Shown: piece by piece, positions 26,602 through 35,390 of the stretch
Layout of the letters: each line of letters starts with the position of its first letter
Numbering within the stretch: position 1 is the first letter of the stretch
From: Gammaproteobacteria bacterium
Lineage (GTDB): Bacteria; Pseudomonadota; Gammaproteobacteria; Arenicellales; Poriferihabitantaceae
DNA length: 35,390 bases
Assembly: GCA_026709505.1 (NCBI GenBank)
Contig: JAPOSW010000007.1
Coordinates: 1 to 35,390 of the forward strand
Direction: 5' to 3'
The notes under the pieces: model-generated
The model's database searches: none
What the model was told of the DNA's origin: nothing
What the model saw: only the letters and a program-made list of their open reading frames with translations
Made by a program: the position numbers and the translations under genes

Positions 26602-26878
26602 GGTTAATTCTCCGAAAAATAATGAAAATAAAAAGGCTAATTTTGGTTCAATGGGACGGTGATGGCCGTGACTTGCAAAATGCCCGTCCCGCAATCACCG
26701 ACTGTATCGTACCCGACAACACGAGCACTCAATTATCAATTATGCATCCGACCAATATTTCGGTCGTAATTGACTGCGATCATGTCGCCCTGATTAATAT
26801 GGTTCGTCTTAATTGAGGTTCAAGTAGCAAGTTATTGCTGTATCATCACGACCGGTTTGCAATACACTTGAATCTACC

Positions 26879-27559
26879 ATGCGAGTTTTCCTCTCCGGTA
26901 TCACTGTCATTCTCATTGCCTTTTCGATGTCTATCGCGATAAGTGGCTGTTCGATGTTCGGCGGTCCTGCAGCCGAAGAACCCCTGTTTGAGGTCGTTGC
27001 CGAGCAGGACCACGTCCAGATCAGGAACTACGAAGCCTACACGGTCGCTGAGACAGTGGTAGACGAGGCCTACCATACCTCTGTGGAGATTGCCTTCAAC
27101 CGATTGTTTGATTATATATCCGGTGGCAACACGGGCTCATCGAAAATCGAGATGACGGCACCCGTTCTGGTGATTCCACAAGAAGTTTCCATCATTTCAT
27201 TTTCCGGAAATGCCCCGCCGCAGCCGAAGCAGAATTCTGACATTTTGGATAAGGCACGCCAGGGCTGGACCATCGCATTCGTACTGCCTCAGGGGATGAA
27301 TGCCCTGAATTCACCCGCCCCTGCCGATTCCCGGATCAAACTGGTTGACGTGCCGGCAAGGCAAGTCGCAGCACTAAGATTCTCAGGTCGTTTGCGAACA
27401 GCGCCGATTGAGGCCCATCGCTCGGATCTCGACGCCTGGCTGGATGAACGAGGCATCAGCCATCAGGCAGACTGGCGAGTCGCAGGCTATAACCCTCCCT
27501 GGACAATACCCGCCTTGCGTCGCAACGAAATTCAGGTGACCCTGAACCATTCGAACTGA
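26879..27559 (+). CDS. SOUL-domain haem-binding lipoprotein
   Basis: The 226-residue protein starts with a lipoprotein signal (lipobox ISGC, Cys24) and carries a SOUL haem-binding domain over most of its length. The family blocks are 'VQIRNYEAYTVAETVV', 'AFNRLFDYISGGNT', 'KIEMTAPVLV' and 'YNPPWTIPALRRNEI' near the end. SOUL proteins bind haem weakly and bacterial members are of uncertain function. A position at the outer or inner membrane facing the periplasm is implied by the lipobox. It is followed by metF after seven bases, so the two are probably co-transcribed. Confidence 0.9.
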   Translation: MRVFLSGITVILIAFSMSIAISGCSMFGGPAAEEPLFEVVAEQDHVQIRNYEAYTVAETVVDEAYHTSVEIAFNRLFDYISGGNTGSSKIEMTAPVLVIPQEVSIISFSGNAPPQPKQNSDILDKARQGWTIAFVLPQGMNALNSPAPADSRIKLVDVPARQVAALRFSGRLRTAPIEAHRSDLDAWLDERGISHQADWRVAGYNPPWTIPALRRNEIQVTLNHSN

Positions 27560-27566
27560 CAGAGAT

Positions 27567-28478
27567 ATGACAATGACTTCACATGAGCAGAGTGTTCAAG
27601 GGCTCGTAGCAGGATTCAGTACTGAAGTAACGCCAGGTTCGGCTGCAAAGATCGGAAGTTTTCGCGACCACCTTCGCGAGGGAACAACAGTCTACATCAC
27701 CTTTTTACCCGGATCTGATTTTGCGGATACGGTCAGGGTCGCAAAGCGCCTGAGAGAGGAGGGCTTTGAGCCTGTCCCCCATTTCGCGGCCCGCAGCATT
27801 GCCGACAAGACAGCATTGAATGATCATTTGTCCCGTGTTGTGGGTGAGGCCGGAGTTGACCATGTACTGTGCATTGCCGGCGCAGTGGATAGCCCGGTCG
27901 GAGATTTCACGGACTCGATGCAAATTCTTGACACAGGCCTGTTTGACCAGCATGGCATTCGCCAGATTGCCGTAGCCGGTCATCCTGAAGGCAGCCCCGA
28001 CATGTCCGATGAGGCCATCATGGCCGCGCTGGACTGGAAAAACGCTTATTCCCAAAAAACCGATGCGAAGATGTATCTGGTCACCCAGTTTGTATTTGAA
28101 TCCGGCCCGATCACAAGGTGGGACCAACGACTCCAGCAAGAGGGCAACACCCTGCCAATCCGGATTGGCATACCCGGCCTTGCCACCATCAAGACCCTGC
28201 TTATGCATGCCAAGGCCTGCGGGATTGGTCCCTCGATGAAATACCTGACCCGTCAGGCGAAAAATATCACCAGGCTCATGACCATCAATACGCCAGATGT
28301 ACTGATCCGGGAACTGGCAATGCACTCTGAATCCAACCCGGACAGCGGCATTGTCGGGATACACATGTATCCCCTCGGCGGCCTTCGAAGAAGCGCTATC
28401 TGGAGCTATGCGGTTGCCGACGGCCTGTTCGAGCTGAACTCAAAAGGCGGTCTTGATGTAGGAGCCGATTACAGCTAG
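27567..28478 (+). CDS. Methylenetetrahydrofolate reductase (MetF family)
   Basis: The 303-residue TIM-barrel flavoprotein converts 5,10-methylene-THF to 5-methyl-THF or the reverse. It shows family blocks 'VPHFAARSI', 'LCIAGAVDSPVGDF', 'IAVAGHPEGSPD' and 'YLVTQFVFESGPITRW', with 'GIPGLATIKTLL' near the C-terminus. The N-terminal glutamate 'FSTEVTPGSAAKI' lies where the catalytic Glu occurs. It is a divergent member, nearer to MTHFRs of one-carbon degradation loci than to E. coli MetF, so I do not insist on a methionine role. It converges with lutC with only 12 bases between them. Confidence 0.85.
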   Translation: MTMTSHEQSVQGLVAGFSTEVTPGSAAKIGSFRDHLREGTTVYITFLPGSDFADTVRVAKRLREEGFEPVPHFAARSIADKTALNDHLSRVVGEAGVDHVLCIAGAVDSPVGDFTDSMQILDTGLFDQHGIRQIAVAGHPEGSPDMSDEAIMAALDWKNAYSQKTDAKMYLVTQFVFESGPITRWDQRLQQEGNTLPIRIGIPGLATIKTLLMHAKACGIGPSMKYLTRQAKNITRLMTINTPDVLIRELAMHSESNPDSGIVGIHMYPLGGLRRSAIWSYAVADGLFELNSKGGLDVGADYS

Positions 28479-28490
28479 CTTGCATAATCC

Positions 28491-29126
28491 TCAGGATACG
28501 GCATCGCGCACCAAAATGATATGCAGCGTGCGTGGACCATGCGCACCATAGACAATTGTCTGTTCTATGTCAGCAGTTTTCGAGGGGCCGGTAATCAGGT
28601 TAATGGTTCGGGGATGCTCACCGATTAACGGCCACAAGCTCTCCATGGTGTCGACCAGCTTCGACTGCCTGAGAATGGCTATATTGAATTCAGGAAGAAA
28701 ATGATGATTGACCGGAGACTGTTTTGACGAAACCATGACAAGGGTTCCGGTCTCTGCTATTCCGGCAAAAGCCATCGTGACGGAACTTCGATCTTCACGG
28801 CTCGCCACCCGGCTTTCAACATCCAGTCCAGCCCAGTCAAGGGATGACAGCTCCGGATCGGGAGATATCACAGCCTCAAGCGGGACCAATTGCCCAATCA
28901 GATGGCGATGGACCGCCTGAGGTACAGCCAGCAGAGAGTCGACTTCCTCAAAGGTGCCATGCACCTGTTGATGCTGGAGAGCAAACTGCTCGGCAAGATC
29001 GGCGGGCAATGGCGTTCGATACCGCGGGGATGGCACGCTAGGAGGTGCATCAGACAGCGGCGATAACTCCGTCCGGCCGAGGGATCCTCGTATATTGCCA
29101 AGCACTCTTGTACGAGAGTCAGTCAT
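28491..29126 (-). CDS. lutC: L-lactate utilisation protein LutC (YkgG family)
   Basis: LutC is the third subunit of the LutABC L-lactate oxidase system. The 211-residue protein is of the LUD/YkgG fold, with 'FAGIAETGTLVM', 'RTINLITGPSKTADIEQTIV' and 'GAHGPRTLHIILV' near the C-terminus. The ATG at 29124-29126 starts eight bases inside the end of lutB (ATGACTGA), so translation is coupled. A longer upstream frame would overlap more of lutB without similarity. Confidence 0.92.
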   Translation of the reverse strand: MTDSRTRVLGNIRGSLGRTELSPLSDAPPSVPSPRYRTPLPADLAEQFALQHQQVHGTFEEVDSLLAVPQAVHRHLIGQLVPLEAVISPDPELSSLDWAGLDVESRVASREDRSSVTMAFAGIAETGTLVMVSSKQSPVNHHFLPEFNIAILRQSKLVDTMESLWPLIGEHPRTINLITGPSKTADIEQTIVYGAHGPRTLHIILVRDAVS

Positions 29127-30552
29127 GGCATCTGCGCTTTTTCCATTGAGTCTGGAATGTGGTGGTCTGCGGCACTGGAAAATCTCGCGTCGAGGTCCAC
29201 GCACCCAATAGGGGAATGTACTGGAACGAACCGCGCCGAAATGCCGAGATCAGCCGCGCGAACATGTTCAGCTTCAGAACATACAGGCCGGCCATCATGC
29301 TGTAGAGTGCTGGCTTGCGCGCCACTTGATACCATAACCGCATACCCCATTTCTGCATGCTCTTGGCTTCTCCCATCTCGACCAGATTGTTTCGATGTTC
29401 ACGCAATAGCTCGGGAAGAGGGATCATCACCGGACAGACAGTCTTGCAACGTCCGTTCAAGGTACAGGCATAGGGCAAGTCCGGGGCGTTTTTCTGCCCT
29501 ACCATAAGTGGAGTCAGCACCGATCCCATCGGACCGGGATAGACCCATCCATAGGCATGACCGCCAATGCTGGTATAGACCGGACAATGGTTCATGCAGG
29601 CCCCGCATTTGATGCAGCGCAGGATATCCTGAAATTGCGAACCCAGTATCTCGCTTCGCCCGTTGTCAACCAGGACCACATGGAATTCTCTGGGGCCATC
29701 AAGATCGTCGATACGTCGTGGGCCATTAAACAAGGTGGTATACACGCTCATGATCTGGCCCGTTGCACTTCGCCCCAGCAATCTGAGGAATCCACCGAGT
29801 GCCTGCATGTTCGGAATCACCTTTTCGATGCTGGTAACCACAACATGGATATCCGGCAAATTGGCCGTGAGGTCTCCGTTCCCTTCATTGGTAATCAAGG
29901 CAATTGAACCGGTATCGGCAATGAGGAAGTTTCCGCCGGTAATCCCGACATCGGCAGTGCAGAAGTGATCACGGAGCACTTGCCTGGCCTGACTCACAAT
30001 ATCCAGACGTTCCACTACCCTGGGATATCCAGCTTGACTATGATGCTCTTCAAACAGATCGGTTACGGCCTGTTTGGTCTTGTGTACGGCAGGCGCAATA
30101 ATATGACTTGGGGTCTCTTCGGCGAGCTGGATGATGTATTCACCGAGATCCGTTTCTACAACCTCAAGCCCGGCAGCCTCCAGCCCTGCATTCAGGGCAA
30201 ACTCCTCGGAAACCATCGATTTTCCCTTGGCAATCTTGCTAATGCCTGGACGCCTGCAAATATCGAGGACGATTCGATTGACCTCTTCGCCATTGCTGGC
30301 CCAGTGAACCTGCCCTCCAGAGGCCATGACATTGTTTTCAAACTGGGTCAGATAGCCGTCCAGGTGAGCCAGGACATGATTCTTGGTATTGCGGGCGAAC
30401 TCGCGATATTCCTGAAAGTTCGCGAGTTCATCAATTGCCCGTTTTCGGGTATCGACGAACCCTCCTTCGGCACGGCCCATCGCGGCTCTCAGATCCTCAT
30501 CCAGCAAGGCCTCTGCAGCTTTTGTGCGAAAGTTTTTGGATGTGACCTGCAT
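29119..30552 (-). CDS. lutB: L-lactate utilisation iron-sulfur protein LutB
   Basis: LutB combines an N-terminal LUD domain (with 'GITGGNFLIADTGSIALITN' at about 203-222) and a C-terminal ferredoxin-like part. The cluster cysteines are C313/C316/C319/C323 (CIKCGACMNHC) and C363/C369/C373 (CTLNGRCKTVC). The length of 477 residues is normal. It begins one base after the lutA stop and is overlapped by lutC. With LutA and LutC it oxidises L-lactate to pyruvate in many bacteria. Confidence 0.95.
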   Translation of the reverse strand: MQVTSKNFRTKAAEALLDEDLRAAMGRAEGGFVDTRKRAIDELANFQEYREFARNTKNHVLAHLDGYLTQFENNVMASGGQVHWASNGEEVNRIVLDICRRPGISKIAKGKSMVSEEFALNAGLEAAGLEVVETDLGEYIIQLAEETPSHIIAPAVHKTKQAVTDLFEEHHSQAGYPRVVERLDIVSQARQVLRDHFCTADVGITGGNFLIADTGSIALITNEGNGDLTANLPDIHVVVTSIEKVIPNMQALGGFLRLLGRSATGQIMSVYTTLFNGPRRIDDLDGPREFHVVLVDNGRSEILGSQFQDILRCIKCGACMNHCPVYTSIGGHAYGWVYPGPMGSVLTPLMVGQKNAPDLPYACTLNGRCKTVCPVMIPLPELLREHRNNLVEMGEAKSMQKWGMRLWYQVARKPALYSMMAGLYVLKLNMFARLISAFRRGSFQYIPLLGAWTSTRDFPVPQTTTFQTQWKKRRCHD

Positions 30553-30553
30553 G

Positions 30554-31345
30554 TTATTTTCGATAGCCGATTGCCGGGCCCGGACCAGAATCAGTCAGGA
30601 ACTCGGCATAATGGTAGACCCTGGTTTTGCTGCCCAGTCGTCTTAGACGGCCAGCGATATTCATCAGGCACCCAAGATCACCTCCCAGCAGCACTTCTGC
30701 TTCGGCATCTTCGATTCCATCAATCTTGCTGTCAACCATACTTGTCGAAATTTCCGGGTATTTGACGCAAAACATTCCTCCAAACCCACAACACACCTCC
30801 GAGTTCGACATTTCGCTGATGTCGATTCCAAGACGGTCCTTCAGCAGCTTGCGGGGTTGTGAACGTATCCCGAGTTCACGCAGGCCAGAACAGGAATCGT
30901 GATAGGCAATTCGCAGCGGTCCATCGTCAAACGAAGACTTTTTTTGCTCAAGATCAGCCTTGACGACATCCACCAGAAAGCCTGACAGTTCATGGGTTTT
31001 CTCAACGAGCCGCATGCACTGCCCATGCCTGGAACTTCCCTCATGAAATAGCCCCGGGTAGTGTTCCTTGATGGTCGCTGCACAGGAACCTGAGGGAGCA
31101 ATCACGTATCGATAAGGTTCAAACAGGCTGATCATGCTTTCAGCAAGAATTCGGGTCTTCCCTTCTTCACCGGCATTGTAGGCAGGCTGACCACAGCACG
31201 TCTGTTTAGGCACATCAACCCGATATCCGAATTTCTCAATCAGCTCAACAGCAGCATGAGCTATCTGGGGTCTAAACAGATCAGACAGACAGGTAACCAG
31301 AAGAGCAACCTGTTCGGATTTGCGCGTTGAGCTTGACCCGTTCAT
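30554..31345 (-). CDS. lutA: L-lactate utilisation protein LutA
   Basis: LutA is the CCG-domain subunit (heterodisulfide reductase B-like) of the LutABC complex. The 263-residue protein has two CCG motifs, 'KQTCCGQPAYNAG' in the first half and 'SEVCCGFGGMFCVKYP' in the second, each with the paired 'GSCAATIKEHY' and 'HDSCSGLRELG' regions. The ATG overlaps the stop of pyrF by four bases (ATGA), so lutA is coupled to pyrF. LutB follows after one base. Confidence 0.94.
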   Translation of the reverse strand: MNGSSSTRKSEQVALLVTCLSDLFRPQIAHAAVELIEKFGYRVDVPKQTCCGQPAYNAGEEGKTRILAESMISLFEPYRYVIAPSGSCAATIKEHYPGLFHEGSSRHGQCMRLVEKTHELSGFLVDVVKADLEQKKSSFDDGPLRIAYHDSCSGLRELGIRSQPRKLLKDRLGIDISEMSNSEVCCGFGGMFCVKYPEISTSMVDSKIDGIEDAEAEVLLGGDLGCLMNIAGRLRRLGSKTRVYHYAEFLTDSGPGPAIGYRK

Positions 31346-32181
31346 GAAATTTCGGATTTTGTTGTCTTGATCAAATCAAAATAGCTTTTGGCCGCATCAT
31401 GCACAGCCTGAAAATCAAAATCCATATTTTCTCTCCAGCCAGCTTCAGCGATACCTCTTGAGACATTGATCATTAAACCATGCCCTGATTCGGTCAGGCC
31501 ATATTTGAGTACTGCCTTGAGATTGCCGCCTTGGGCCCCTATTCCGGGAACCAGAAACGGCATGTCGCCAACCATAATTCTAACCTTGGCCAAAGTTTCC
31601 GGCTGGGTTGCTCCCATAACCAGTGAAATATTGCTGTTGTTGTTCCACTTGTTGGCGGCCAGATACGCGACCTGCTCATAGAGCATCCGGTCACCGCATT
31701 GTAGTTCCTGTAATTCTGCACTGCCCGGGTTTGAAGTTCGGCAAAGGACGATCACGCCGCGATCAGGATAGCCCGCAAATACTTCTATGCAATCACTCCC
31801 AAGATACGGATTGACTGTCAATGCATCGGCACCATATCTCATGAATGATTCCTCCGCATATTCTACTGCTGTCGAACCAATATCCCCTCTTTTCGAGTCA
31901 AGAATGACTGGAATATCGGGATAAGCCATGCGGACATGATTGATGGCCTGTTCCAAATCCTCCTCCATGCCCTGCCCGCCAAAGCATGCGAACTGAAACT
32001 TGAATGCACAGGCAAATTCTGCTGTAGCGTCAACAATCTCTTTGCAGAAGTCCAAGCAGGGAAGTTGCGATTTCGGGTATTTTTCCATTAGCAAGTACCC
32101 GGAATGCGGGTCCAGGCCAACACACAGCAGGGATTCTGTAGACTGCCATCTGTTTTTCAGCTTTTCGTAGAATCTGCCCAT
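31342..32181 (-). CDS. pyrF: Orotidine 5'-phosphate decarboxylase, type 2
   Basis: PyrF makes UMP from OMP, the last step of de novo pyrimidine synthesis. The 279-residue length and the sequence 'CVGLDPHSGYL' and 'VILDSKRGDIGSTAVEY' mark the longer type 2 subfamily. The catalytic Asp-Lys-Asp set is D95, K97 and D100. Further blocks are 'TVNPYLGSDC' and 'VPGIGAQGGNL'. It is the first gene of a four-gene unit with lutABC and overlaps lutA by four bases, an unusual pairing of pyrimidine and lactate genes. Confidence 0.94.
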   Translation of the reverse strand: MGRFYEKLKNRWQSTESLLCVGLDPHSGYLLMEKYPKSQLPCLDFCKEIVDATAEFACAFKFQFACFGGQGMEEDLEQAINHVRMAYPDIPVILDSKRGDIGSTAVEYAEESFMRYGADALTVNPYLGSDCIEVFAGYPDRGVIVLCRTSNPGSAELQELQCGDRMLYEQVAYLAANKWNNNSNISLVMGATQPETLAKVRIMVGDMPFLVPGIGAQGGNLKAVLKYGLTESGHGLMINVSRGIAEAGWRENMDFDFQAVHDAAKSYFDLIKTTKSEIS

Positions 32182-32307
32182 ACGGGTACTTTCCTCCAGC
32201 CCAACTCAGGACATCTCACTGCCAGGACTATAACTGAACCATGATCGAATGGGTGATGCCGGCATGTTCAGCGCCGTTCAACCAAGCACTCTCTTCAAGC
32301 ATGTGGC

Positions 32308-34686
32308 CTATGTTCTTTCCCTCAATATCGGAACCAAGACTTGCTGGCCGGGCACCAGAGCAATGTTCATAAGATCCGGATTCAGCCGATAAAACAGGCT
32401 TACCGGAAAACCCACTTCCGTAGCGAGATTCCATACCGTATCGCCTTTATTCACGACATGACTTCTGATTTCTACCAGTTGATAGTTTTCCTTTAGCTCC
32501 TCATTCAGAATCTGATGAAATTCCACCCTCTTGCGTTCAAAACGGCTGATTTGCCCAACCGAGTCAATGGGCAGACTGATCGTACGTCCGATACTCAGTG
32601 AAGCCTTGGCACTCATGGAGTTCAGTGTTCTGACCGGGCCTGCATAGCCTATGCCCAGCCAGTCAGCATAGTGACCCAATGTTTCCTCGGCCATGGCAAT
32701 GATTGAATAAACGGGCTCGCCACCGGCTTGCGAGACACGGACTGACAGGTTGGGTATGGTGTCCAGCAGATTATCCAGCTCGGGACGGGGCACTCCCGTC
32801 AGGGCATCCACCTGTCGCGACCCCGCTTCCGCTATTGCCTTGTCCAGCTGCGCAAGTTCGGTCAAGGTCTCGTTGGTTTGAGGGGCTTCAAATCCGGGTA
32901 TCCTGATTCGCTGCCCCGGGAAAATTGTCGCTTTCCTGCTCAAGTTGTTCAATCGAATAAGCTCATTGCAATCAACATTGAATCGATTGGCAATTCGACA
33001 TGCTGAGTCACCTTTGACAACCAGATACCGATTGCCTTCATCCAGTCTTGCCAGTTCCCGTCGATCACTGCCGGTGCCCGGAATCAGCAAGCTCTGGCCA
33101 ACCCTTATTACAGCTTTGCGTCCGAGATTGTTGAATCGTATTAGCTCGCGGCAGCTTACAGAGTATTTTCTGGCTATGGCGCAAGCAGTATCCCCCCTGA
33201 TGACACGGTACGTCTGCTGATCCGGACTTGAGGAGGCACGCTGAATCACGGTTTTTTCAACACCGCCGGAACCGGATTGATCGAGAGCAAATAAGCCACC
33301 CGGAATAACCAGTTTCTGGCCGATTCGAATCAGTGCGCGTTTGCCCAGCCGGTTTGCTGAAATCAGGTCCTGGCAATTGATCTGCAGTGCCCTGGCGATC
33401 CCGCAAGCGGTATCGCCTTTTCTGACTACATAGGTGCCGGATTCCGGTATCGGATTTTCCCGAGGCAGTGACTTGAAATAGGCGATTTCATTGACATATT
33501 CATCATCGCGGTGAGGGAGCTTCAGCTTGTACCCAGCAGGAATCATCCTCCACCCATTCCAGATGAATCGCGTCAAGCCGAGATTAAGCGGACGCAACTC
33601 CTCCTCTGAAAATCCGAATACCTGCTTTATGCGGTCTACAGAGGTAGGATTGTTGAGGGCAAGCGTTAGAACTCTCACTGGCTTGGGGGCTAGCTCCTTG
33701 CCAAAATACTGCTCTGCATTCTTGACCACATGACGGGCGGCCAGAAAACTCGCATAAAAATTCTTGACCGCGGTTCGAAATGACGGCGACCGGTATTTTT
33801 CAAGCACCTCCATGTAGTCAGGGTTCACTTTCCTTATGGCGCGGCGCATGCCGTTTACGCCATAGTTGTAGGAGGTAATCACAAAAGGGCTGATCTCGCT
33901 GTCCTGGACACCTGGATCGATCTTCTGGGCAAGCTTGGTGAGAGATGTTCTCGATTCTGTCAAATAACGGGCAGCTCCATGGGTTGCAGCTTCGGGGTCG
34001 AGCCGCTCGTCTATCGTTGCGTCCAGCTGCAATCCAAGAGTTCTGGCAGTACTCGGCATAATTTGCCACATTCCCGCAGCGCCTGCTTTCGAATAGGCTC
34101 GCGGGTTGTAGGTCGATTCTACGAAAGGCAGGTACCGAATATCGGGGTGCAGATTGTACTGGGCCAGTATGCTGTCCACCATGTAACTGTAGCGATTGAA
34201 GCGTGCAAGTCCCTTGATGAAACTCTCCCTGATGCCGGTCTGGCATCTGATTTTTTCAGATTTTCTTCGCAGCTGATTCGGGTTCTTGCCCGGAAACAGG
34301 CTGGCCAAGTGCTGTTCCTCTTCCGAGAGTGGAGCAGACGATTCCAGTTTTTTTGCCGTGTTGTAGAGGGCCGTCTTGATTCGCTTTCTTTCCCTGTTCA
34401 GCCTTGACTTGACAGAGCTGCTGCATCCCCTGCCCGTATCGACTACCGAATAAACCCGCTCCGGGATATCTGGATCATGAAAAACTGCCTTGTCCTTTCC
34501 CCACTTGAAATACACATGCGCCCAGAAAACCACTCGTCCATGAAGTGCTTCAGGGCAAGGGAAATCCTCACTGCAATCTAACTCCATATCCGTGAGCAGA
34601 TGATGCGCATGGGTGTTGTTTGACACTACCATGGTCACAACACATAGACATAGCATTGCAAAAACAGGGTAAAAAAGTTTCCTCAT
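32308..34686 (-). CDS. Lytic transglycosylase with LysM repeats (MltD-like)
   Basis: This enzyme cleaves peptidoglycan glycan strands. The 792-residue protein has a signal peptide (about 1-28), an unusual N-terminal region (about 29-165), and an SLT domain at about 165-330 with the catalytic Glu190 in 'LPFVESTYNPRAYSKAGAAG'. The motifs 'MWQIMPSTA' and 'SYNYGVNG' follow. Four clear LysM modules lie at about 418-463, 492-536, 552-597 and 742-786, with a degenerate one at about 660-706. The first three each have a Cys pair (DTACxIA or DSACRIA, then a Cys 10-11 residues later), which may form disulfides in the periplasm. MltD proteins are usually 400-500 residues, so this is a long form. The gene stands alone, 126 bases from pyrF. 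Confidence 0.93.
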   Translation of the reverse strand: MRKLFYPVFAMLCLCVVTMVVSNNTHAHHLLTDMELDCSEDFPCPEALHGRVVFWAHVYFKWGKDKAVFHDPDIPERVYSVVDTGRGCSSSVKSRLNRERKRIKTALYNTAKKLESSAPLSEEEQHLASLFPGKNPNQLRRKSEKIRCQTGIRESFIKGLARFNRYSYMVDSILAQYNLHPDIRYLPFVESTYNPRAYSKAGAAGMWQIMPSTARTLGLQLDATIDERLDPEAATHGAARYLTESRTSLTKLAQKIDPGVQDSEISPFVITSYNYGVNGMRRAIRKVNPDYMEVLEKYRSPSFRTAVKNFYASFLAARHVVKNAEQYFGKELAPKPVRVLTLALNNPTSVDRIKQVFGFSEEELRPLNLGLTRFIWNGWRMIPAGYKLKLPHRDDEYVNEIAYFKSLPRENPIPESGTYVVRKGDTACGIARALQINCQDLISANRLGKRALIRIGQKLVIPGGLFALDQSGSGGVEKTVIQRASSSPDQQTYRVIRGDTACAIARKYSVSCRELIRFNNLGRKAVIRVGQSLLIPGTGSDRRELARLDEGNRYLVVKGDSACRIANRFNVDCNELIRLNNLSRKATIFPGQRIRIPGFEAPQTNETLTELAQLDKAIAEAGSRQVDALTGVPRPELDNLLDTIPNLSVRVSQAGGEPVYSIIAMAEETLGHYADWLGIGYAGPVRTLNSMSAKASLSIGRTISLPIDSVGQISRFERKRVEFHQILNEELKENYQLVEIRSHVVNKGDTVWNLATEVGFPVSLFYRLNPDLMNIALVPGQQVLVPILRERT

Positions 34687-35288
34687 TTACTTGGTCAACA
34701 GATAGGAAGATCAACGTGTGCTATTTTATATGAACAGCAAAACGATTCACATTCTTAAGACTCCCCTCATTCATAAAATAGGGTTTTTCTGTCCGTTGCT
34801 GGAGTCGAGTTCCATGGCCAGTATGCCAACGAGGCCAACATTGGAGAAACTCAAGACGCACCCACCAGCTAAAAGCACTTCTACCATCACGAAGGAAGTC
34901 TTCCGATAACAGACTGCGTTTATCGGATCAGGATGCTATTATGAATGGGTCACTCTGACATGGCGCTCCATGATATCGGAATATGCCCAGAACTGGTTTT
35001 CTGCACACTCTTATGGCATATGTGCCAGGGTCATTAGCAAAGCTGATCTGTTAAGATTTCCCATCGCGTGACCCGATAACCAACCTTGCAGCATCTCCTC
35101 ACTCGCTATTTGCAATCAGTCCTGACCGGAATAACGAGTTTAGAAGAGGTACCGGAAAACTGGGAAACAAGAATGGATGCCATGGGGCTTTCCGAACAAC
35201 TCATGAAATGATCTTGAAAGCGTTTTTCCGGCACCCACACCTTCATAACAAGCCTTGATTTGATCAATATATTTATCTGCTTACCTTT
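34687..35288. other. Terminal region without a recognised gene
   Basis: Short open frames occur here (for example 34718-34909 on the plus strand and a piece ending near 35210), but none has a recognisable domain or a good ribosome binding site. A TATAAAAT-like box on the minus strand near 34722-34730 could belong to the promoter of the transglycosylase gene. Nothing else is clear. Confidence 0.35.
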
Positions 35289-35390
35289 GGGGGGGGGGGC
35301 GCGCGCGCGGGGGCGCGGGGGGGGGGGGGGGGGCGGTGGGAGTGCGTTCCCTGCGGGCGAGGCGGGGGCGCGGGAGGGGTGAGCAGAAGC
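35289..35390. other. G-rich low-complexity tail, probable sequence artefact
   Basis: The base composition changes abruptly at 35289 into almost pure G and C, with an 11-G run (35289-35299), an alternating GC tract and a 17-G run (35317-35333). The strand bias towards G is extreme and nothing similar occurs elsewhere in the window. This fits sequencing or assembly error at a contig end better than a biological element. Confidence 0.75.

Noticed and set aside
29965..30765. Long 266-codon open frame on the plus strand opposite lutB and lutA
   Set aside because: It is antisense to well-supported lutB and lutA and has no domain of its own; similar long shadows lie opposite acs and htpX.
34718..34909. 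63-codon open frame downstream of the right-hand gene set
   Set aside because: No similarity recognised, low-complexity residue use and no supporting signals.
1..35390. tRNA, rRNA or CRISPR repeats
   Set aside because: Reading both strands I saw no cloverleaf-like tRNA sequence, no rRNA segment and no regularly spaced direct repeats.

Overview
The window reads as a chromosomal segment of a proteobacterium, most likely a gammaproteobacterium capable of respiration on nitrate. This rests on gene content (napFDABC, hutFCIGU, lutABC, mobA, htpX, a MltD-like LysM transglycosylase) and moderate GC, not on any marker gene, so the taxonomic call is an inference. I see no rRNA, tRNA or CRISPR array. 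A G-rich low-complexity tail from about 35289 to the end looks like a contig-end artefact.

Layout. (1) 1-1338: the 5' end of an IS30-family transposase runs off the left edge, followed by a WYL-domain regulator of the CapW/BrxR type with a palindrome across its start codon. (2) 1514-6317, minus strand: a periplasmic nitrate reductase operon napF-D-A-B-C, a small membrane protein gene, and a rho-independent terminator. (3) 6487-7539, minus: two decayed genes, an asparagine synthase C-terminal remnant and a frameshifted, truncated DUF262 gene. (4) 7848-9791, minus: acetyl-CoA synthetase. (5) 10270-12236, plus: a tungstate/molybdate-type ABC permease and ATPase (no binding protein) followed by mobA. 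(6) 12246-13902, minus: an AlaX editing protein and a Gfo/Idh/MocA dehydrogenase. (7) 14595-24996: a divergent histidine-utilisation locus, hutF-hutC on the minus strand and hutI-hutG-hutU on the plus strand, with a HutC-type operator between them, followed by a five-gene branched-chain-amino-acid-type ABC transporter. (8) 25201-28478: HtpX protease, a Prx5-type peroxiredoxin, a SOUL-domain lipoprotein and a methylenetetrahydrofolate reductase. (9) 28491-32181, minus: pyrF and lutA-lutB-lutC in one tightly packed transcription unit. (10) 32308-34686, minus: a long LysM-rich lytic transglycosylase, then about 600 bases without a recognisable gene.

How the genes fit together. The nap operon makes the periplasmic, Mo-bis-MGD-dependent nitrate reductase with its electron supply through NapC and NapB. 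The tup-like transporter and MobA supply oxyanion import and the guanylyl step of the molybdenum cofactor that NapA needs. The hut genes degrade urocanate to glutamate by the HutF/HutG two-step route, and the adjacent ABC transporter probably brings in the substrate. Histidine ammonia-lyase (hutH) is not in the window. Acs and LutABC add acetate and L-lactate use.

I found no clear new system. The best leads are the orphan CapW-like regulator beside the insertion sequence, the small membrane protein in the nap operon, the pyrF-lutABC fusion of transcription units, and the hut/ABC transporter pairing without hutH.
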